Below are positions 8,248 to 10,594 of a DNA stretch of 10,594 nucleotides, one piece after another. The notes beneath the pieces are model-generated. The model did no database searches. It saw only the letters and a list, made by a program, of their open reading frames with translations, and had not been told where the DNA came from. Location: assembly GCA_028707375.1 (NCBI GenBank), contig JAQWCB010000020.1, positions 1-10,594 of the forward strand, in the 5' to 3' direction. A program made the position numbers and the translations under genes. The first letter of the stretch is position 1. Every line of letters begins with the position of its first letter. Source of the DNA: Bacilli bacterium (GTDB lineage Bacteria > Bacillota_I > Bacilli_A > RFN20 > CAG-288).

Positions 8248-8618
8248 TTATTTTTTTAACGCATTAACAGCAAATTCTATCTGAGTATTGATCCATGTAT
8301 ATACTTTTCCAAATGTTTCAGTAATATAGGCCTTTGTTTCTGATGTCATTTGTTCTAATGCTATTTGCTTTGCTTTTTCTAACGCAGTTTGTTGGGCTGT
8401 GGTAGAAACTCACCACTCACGTTCAATGATTTGACATACATAGACCGCGCGGACCACGTTAAAAACGATTGTAGTAGCTGTTTTTGGCATATCTGCTGTC
8501 TTAATATTGTTTATTTTAGTATTTATCAATTTGATTAGTTTAGTTTCTAGATAGATATCAATGGTATTACAACAACAATTACAACAAGGTTAATAATGTT
8601 TATCATTAATTCATTCAT
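8248..8618 (-). pseudogene. Broken phage holin, LLH family (Phage_holin_6_1-like)
   Basis: From the ATG at 8618 (AAAGG eight bases upstream) the frame reads MNELMINIINLVV then a membrane segment IVVVIPLISI, and stops at TAG 8549-8547. After a one-base shift the next frame reads LETKLIKLINTKI, then TADMPKTATTIVFNVVRAVYV, then EREW and a TGA at 8412-8410. It resumes in the same frame as TAQQTALEKAKQIALEQ, then ETKAYITETFGKVYTWINTQ and FAVNALKK, ending at TAA 8250-8248. A single N-terminal membrane helix, the NTKI and TIV-N-VR motifs, then A-x-x-KAK-x-I and a terminal I-W/T-x-Q-I-E helix are typical of LLH holins of Bacillota phages, which are about this length. One frameshift and one internal stop make it a relic. 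No endolysin gene follows it. Confidence 0.8.
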
Positions 8619-8620
8619 AT

Positions 8621-8839
8621 TTAATTCCTTTCTAAATTCGATGCCCTATTATTTGTAGCAGATATTTCTTCTTCCGCTTTTGTTACACGTGTAAGTATAT
8701 CTTTTAACCTTTCAATAGTCATTTCTAATCCGGAAACACGAGTCTCATGATATATTAATTGTCTGTTGCACCACCATTTCAAGATATAACGTGAGGGTTC
8801 AAGCCAAGTAGTTCGCACCCTCATGCCATCTAAATTCAC
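8621..8839 (-). CDS. Small coiled-coil protein preceding the holin remnant, probably phage-derived
   Basis: A 72-residue frame from a GTG (8839), or 67 from the ATG at 8824; neither start has a ribosome site. The second half (ETRVSGLEMTIERLKDILTR then VTKAEEEISATNN) has a heptad-like pattern typical of a short coiled coil. The first half is Trp/Arg-rich and unlike it, so the 5' part may be rearranged or truncated. It stops two bases before the holin ATG, and its last codons carry the holin ribosome site, as in phage lysis cassettes where a small coiled-coil protein precedes the holin. There is no membrane helix, so I do not call it XhlA. It may be non-functional. Confidence 0.45.
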   Translation of the reverse strand: MNLDGMRVRTTWLEPSRYILKWWCNRQLIYHETRVSGLEMTIERLKDILTRVTKAEEEISATNNRASNLERN

Positions 8840-8957
8840 AATTTTTATAGATTCTAGATTAATTTACTAATTTTCATTAATGAATGAAAATATTACTTGT
8901 TGATTATCAATAAAAGTTATATGTCCATTTTGTTACTATAGGATACTTTCAAGGTTT

Positions 8958-8983
8958 AAAAAAAGAATACTCTAGGTATTCTT
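8958..8983 (-). terminator. Rho-independent terminator of tRNA-His
   Basis: On the minus strand, AAGAATAC (8983-8976), a 5-base loop (8975-8971), then GTATTCTT (8970-8963) and a run of T to 8958. It begins 16 bases after the tRNA 3' end. Confidence 0.8.
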
Positions 8984-8998
8984 ACTATTCACATTAGA

Positions 8999-9075
8999 TG
9001 GGGCGGTTAGAGAGAGTTGAACTCTCGCATGATCGGTTCACAGCCGATTGTGTTAACCACTTCACCATAACCGCC
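8999..9075 (-). tRNA. tRNA-His (anticodon GTG)
   Basis: A 77-base cloverleaf read on the minus strand. The genome-encoded extra G(-1) at 9075 faces C73, the hallmark of bacterial tRNA-His. The acceptor stem GCGGTTA pairs with TAACCGC and a CCA end is encoded (9001-8999). The D stem is GTG/CAC; the anticodon stem ATCGG/CCGAT carries the loop CTGTGAA (GTG, histidine). The variable loop has 5 bases and the T stem GAGAG/CTCTC the loop TTCAACT. It is a single tRNA with its own promoter and terminator. Its 3' end points to the phage remnant, a classical position for phage integration. Confidence 0.97.
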
Positions 9076-9095
9076 ATATGCGTTTCGCAATATTT

Positions 9096-9124
9096 ATATT
9101 AAAGTATTAATTATCTAATGTCAA
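9096..9124 (-). promoter_or_regulatory. Promoter of tRNA-His
   Basis: On the minus strand, a perfect TTGACA (9124-9119), 17 bases, then TAATAT (9101-9096). Transcription would start about 14 bases before the mature tRNA. A small TGCG/CGCA palindrome (9079-9089) lies in this leader. Confidence 0.7.
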
Positions 9125-9206
9125 AGGAAAATTGAAAGCAAATGCACAAAGACATGAATTATAGAAAATAATCGTTAATTATTATCTTTTTTAGTGAAAA
9201 AAGACT

Positions 9207-10073
9207 CTATTCAAATTTAATTGCTAGCCTTTCAACTAACTCAATCGTTCGATTTAAAATATCCACCGTCTGATAGTCAATATCATTTTTCGGATTGTAC
9301 TCAACGATATCCATCGATATAACTTTTCCAGTCGCAAAGATAATTTTTAATATTTTTTCCACATCATCATATTTTAATCCCTTTGGCGCAGCAACGCTTA
9401 CTCCTGGACAAATGGATGGATCAATGACATCTAAATCCAAACTAATGTGTATTCCATCTATATTTGAGTCTAAATGATTGAGAGCCAATTGAACATCCTT
9501 TATAACTCCATCTTTTTCAATTTCGCGCGATGATATATTCAATATATTATTCTGTTGAATTAACTCTGCTTCCTTATCATCAAAGTCTCTTGTTCCCAAT
9601 AAAATTATATTATTATTTTTAACCTTTGACCCACTGTAATAGCAATTTGCTAAACGATTATCACCTAGTCCCGCAATAGCAGCGAGTGGCATTCCGTGCA
9701 CGTGACCGGAATATGTTGTTTTATCTGTATTGAAATCGCCGTGAGCATCAATCCAAAATAGTCCAATATTCTTTTTCTTACTTACCCCTGACACCGAGCC
9801 CAAAGCAACTGAGTGATCGCCACCAATGACTAGAGGAAAATTGCTGTGTTCAATTTCCTTATTAACTATTCTCGCCAATTTATTGCAATAATCCGATATT
9901 ATTCCTATATGCTTTAAGTTGCGTGGAGATTTTTTATCATCCTTTTTAACCTCAACTACTTTTATTTTATCTTTGAGTTTCTTATTATATTTAACTAAAC
10001 TGTTAATACTGTCTTCTAGTCCATCAACATCCGCCCCATATTTCATAGGTGCACCAAATATGCTTATGCTCAT
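9207..10073 (-). CDS. rocF: Arginase-family ureohydrolase, most likely arginase
   Basis: Binuclear manganese enzyme expected to split arginine into ornithine and urea in the cytoplasm. The 288 residues show the whole metal site: GGDHS with H87, DAHGD with D109, H111 and D113, and SLDLDVIDP with D213 and D215. The active-site stretch TTYSGHVHGMPLA holds H126 at the place of the arginase proton-shuttle histidine. DIVEYNP near 255-261 (E258) matches the arginase EFVEVNP segment. The N-T after DAHGDF and the SGxxHGMP segment favour arginase over agmatinase or formiminoglutamase, but the substrate is not proven. ATG with AGGAGG six bases upstream. It is a single gene with its own promoter. No transporter, rocD or arc gene is next to it. 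Confidence 0.88.
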   Translation of the reverse strand: MSISIFGAPMKYGADVDGLEDSINSLVKYNKKLKDKIKVVEVKKDDKKSPRNLKHIGIISDYCNKLARIVNKEIEHSNFPLVIGGDHSVALGSVSGVSKKKNIGLFWIDAHGDFNTDKTTYSGHVHGMPLAAIAGLGDNRLANCYYSGSKVKNNNIILLGTRDFDDKEAELIQQNNILNISSREIEKDGVIKDVQLALNHLDSNIDGIHISLDLDVIDPSICPGVSVAAPKGLKYDDVEKILKIIFATGKVISMDIVEYNPKNDIDYQTVDILNRTIELVERLAIKFE

Positions 10074-10105
10074 TCATTGCCTCCTAACTTAATATAATAT
10101 TGTTT

Positions 10106-10114
10106 ATTATAACA
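10106..10114 (-). promoter_or_regulatory. Extended -10 promoter of the arginase-family gene
   Basis: On the minus strand, TG-T-TATAAT: TG at 10114-10113 and a perfect TATAAT at 10111-10106. No good -35 is visible at the usual distance. The leader would be about 26 nt and carries AGGAGG. Confidence 0.6.
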
Positions 10115-10153
10115 TAAATTGAATTTTTTTATTCGTCGAGAATATTGGCCAAT

Positions 10154-10186
10154 AAAAAAGTGACCCAATTTTCGAAATTGGGCCAC
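10154..10186 (-). terminator. Rho-independent terminator of clpB
   Basis: On the minus strand, GTGGCCCAATTT (10186-10175), loop CGA, then AAATTGGGTCAC (10171-10160) with one G-U pair, followed by TTTTTT (10159-10154). It begins 8 bases after the clpB stop. Confidence 0.9.
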
Positions 10187-10193
10187 ATTATAC

Positions 10194-10594
10194 TTACTTT
10201 GTGAAAACGTAATTTTCATCCTTAACAGATATTTTGCATGTCTTGAATATTTCACCGGTGAGGATAGCTTTAGACAAAGGCGTTTCAATATATTTTTGAA
10301 TATATCTCTTGATAGGACGCGCTCCGTAAATTGGATCGTAGGAATCATCCTTAATCTTTTTAACCACTTCATCCGTATAAGTTAAATCTAAGTCTTTCGA
10401 CTTAAGATGGCTGACCAGACTATTTAAGAATTTTCTTACTATCTTTAAGCAAACATCCTCACTCAAAGAATTGAAAGTAATTATCTCATCAATTCGATTT
10501 AAGAATTCAGGTTTAAATTTCCGCTGCAAAAGTTCATTGACTTTCTTTTTATTTTCAGGCGTATTTCCCTCTAATAAATATTCTGAGCCCAAAT
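10194..10594 (-). CDS. clpB: ClpB disaggregase, C-terminal part (partial at right edge)
   Basis: The last 133 or so residues of an Hsp100 AAA+ chaperone that pulls proteins out of aggregates together with DnaK. The gene begins beyond the right edge. Visible are GSEYLLEG, then FKPEFLNRIDEI with the arginine-finger R33 (numbering from the first full codon), which is the end of the second ATPase domain, and the small domain with the sensor-2 motif YDPIYGARPIKR (R92) followed by YIQKYIETPLSKAIL. The wording YDP-x-YGARP-x-KR and the PLSKAIL helix fit ClpB better than ClpC or ClpE. The stop is TAA at 10194-10196, followed by a strong terminator. The first in-frame start-like codons here are internal, not the true start. 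Confidence 0.93.
   Translation of the reverse strand, partial: LGSEYLLEGNTPENKKKVNELLQRKFKPEFLNRIDEIITFNSLSEDVCLKIVRKFLNSLVSHLKSKDLDLTYTDEVVKKIKDDSYDPIYGARPIKRYIQKYIETPLSKAILTGEIFKTCKISVKDENYVFTK

Noticed and set aside
8410..8412. TGA inside the holin at a position where Trp would fit, and a TGA-TAA double stop at the 359-aa lipoprotein, hinting at a TGA = Trp code
   Set aside because: The enolase, arginase, permease and adaptor 1 Trp codons I checked are TGG and all these genes are open under the standard bacterial code; the holin also has a frameshift, so decay explains it.
9184..9206. TCTTTTTT/AAAAAAGA palindrome after the arginase-family gene as a terminator
   Set aside because: The stem is almost all A-T and no U-run follows it; at best a weak element.
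10070..10372. Minus-strand 100-residue frame overlapping the clpB end and the arginase promoter
   Set aside because: It runs through the clpB terminator hairpin and is out of frame with the recognised ClpB sequence.

Overview
The window is AT-rich bacterial DNA with strong AGGAGG-type ribosome binding sites, TTGACA/TATAAT-type promoters, lipobox signal peptides and an LLH-type phage holin. This points to a low-GC Gram-positive, i.e. Bacillota or a relative on the Erysipelotrichia/Acholeplasma side. Tryptophan is TGG in every intact gene whose codons I checked, so the standard bacterial code fits. No outer-membrane genes are visible. All genes except a 3' fragment at the left edge lie on the minus strand and are described in their own reading direction.

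Layout: (1) 1-192: the last 34 codons of a plus-strand gene converge on enolase, with one perfect hairpin that can terminate both. (2) 193-1491: enolase (eno) with its own promoter. (3) 1656-5706: a compact minus-strand cluster of a lipoprotein, a HlyD/MacA-type membrane-fusion-like protein, a MacB/FtsX-type permease and a second membrane-fusion-like protein. It looks like the membrane and extracytoplasmic parts of an ABC exporter or mechanotransmission complex, but no ATPase gene is present. (4) 5651-6089: a broken XRE-family helix-turn-helix regulator with a C-terminal membrane helix (two frameshifts, two internal stops), just upstream of the cluster. (5) 6090-6314: non-coding DNA holding an imperfect inverted-repeat element. 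(6) 6315-8123: two unrelated lipoprotein genes of unknown function, each with its own promoter. (7) 8248-8839: remnants of a phage lysis cassette, namely a broken LLH holin and a small coiled-coil ORF in front of it. (8) 8999-9075: tRNA-His with promoter and terminator; its 3' end faces the phage remnant. (9) 9207-10073: an arginase-family enzyme with an extended -10 promoter. (10) 10194 to the right edge: the C-terminal part of ClpB with a strong terminator.

Reading: conserved housekeeping loci (eno; tRNA-His, arginase, clpB) flank an accessory region of about 7 kb made of secreted or membrane proteins plus decaying phage and regulator genes. The most interesting candidate is the exporter-like cluster. 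It has two short adaptors that seem to lack the coiled-coil hairpin, sitting around a permease with no visible ATPase, and its neighbouring regulator is dead.
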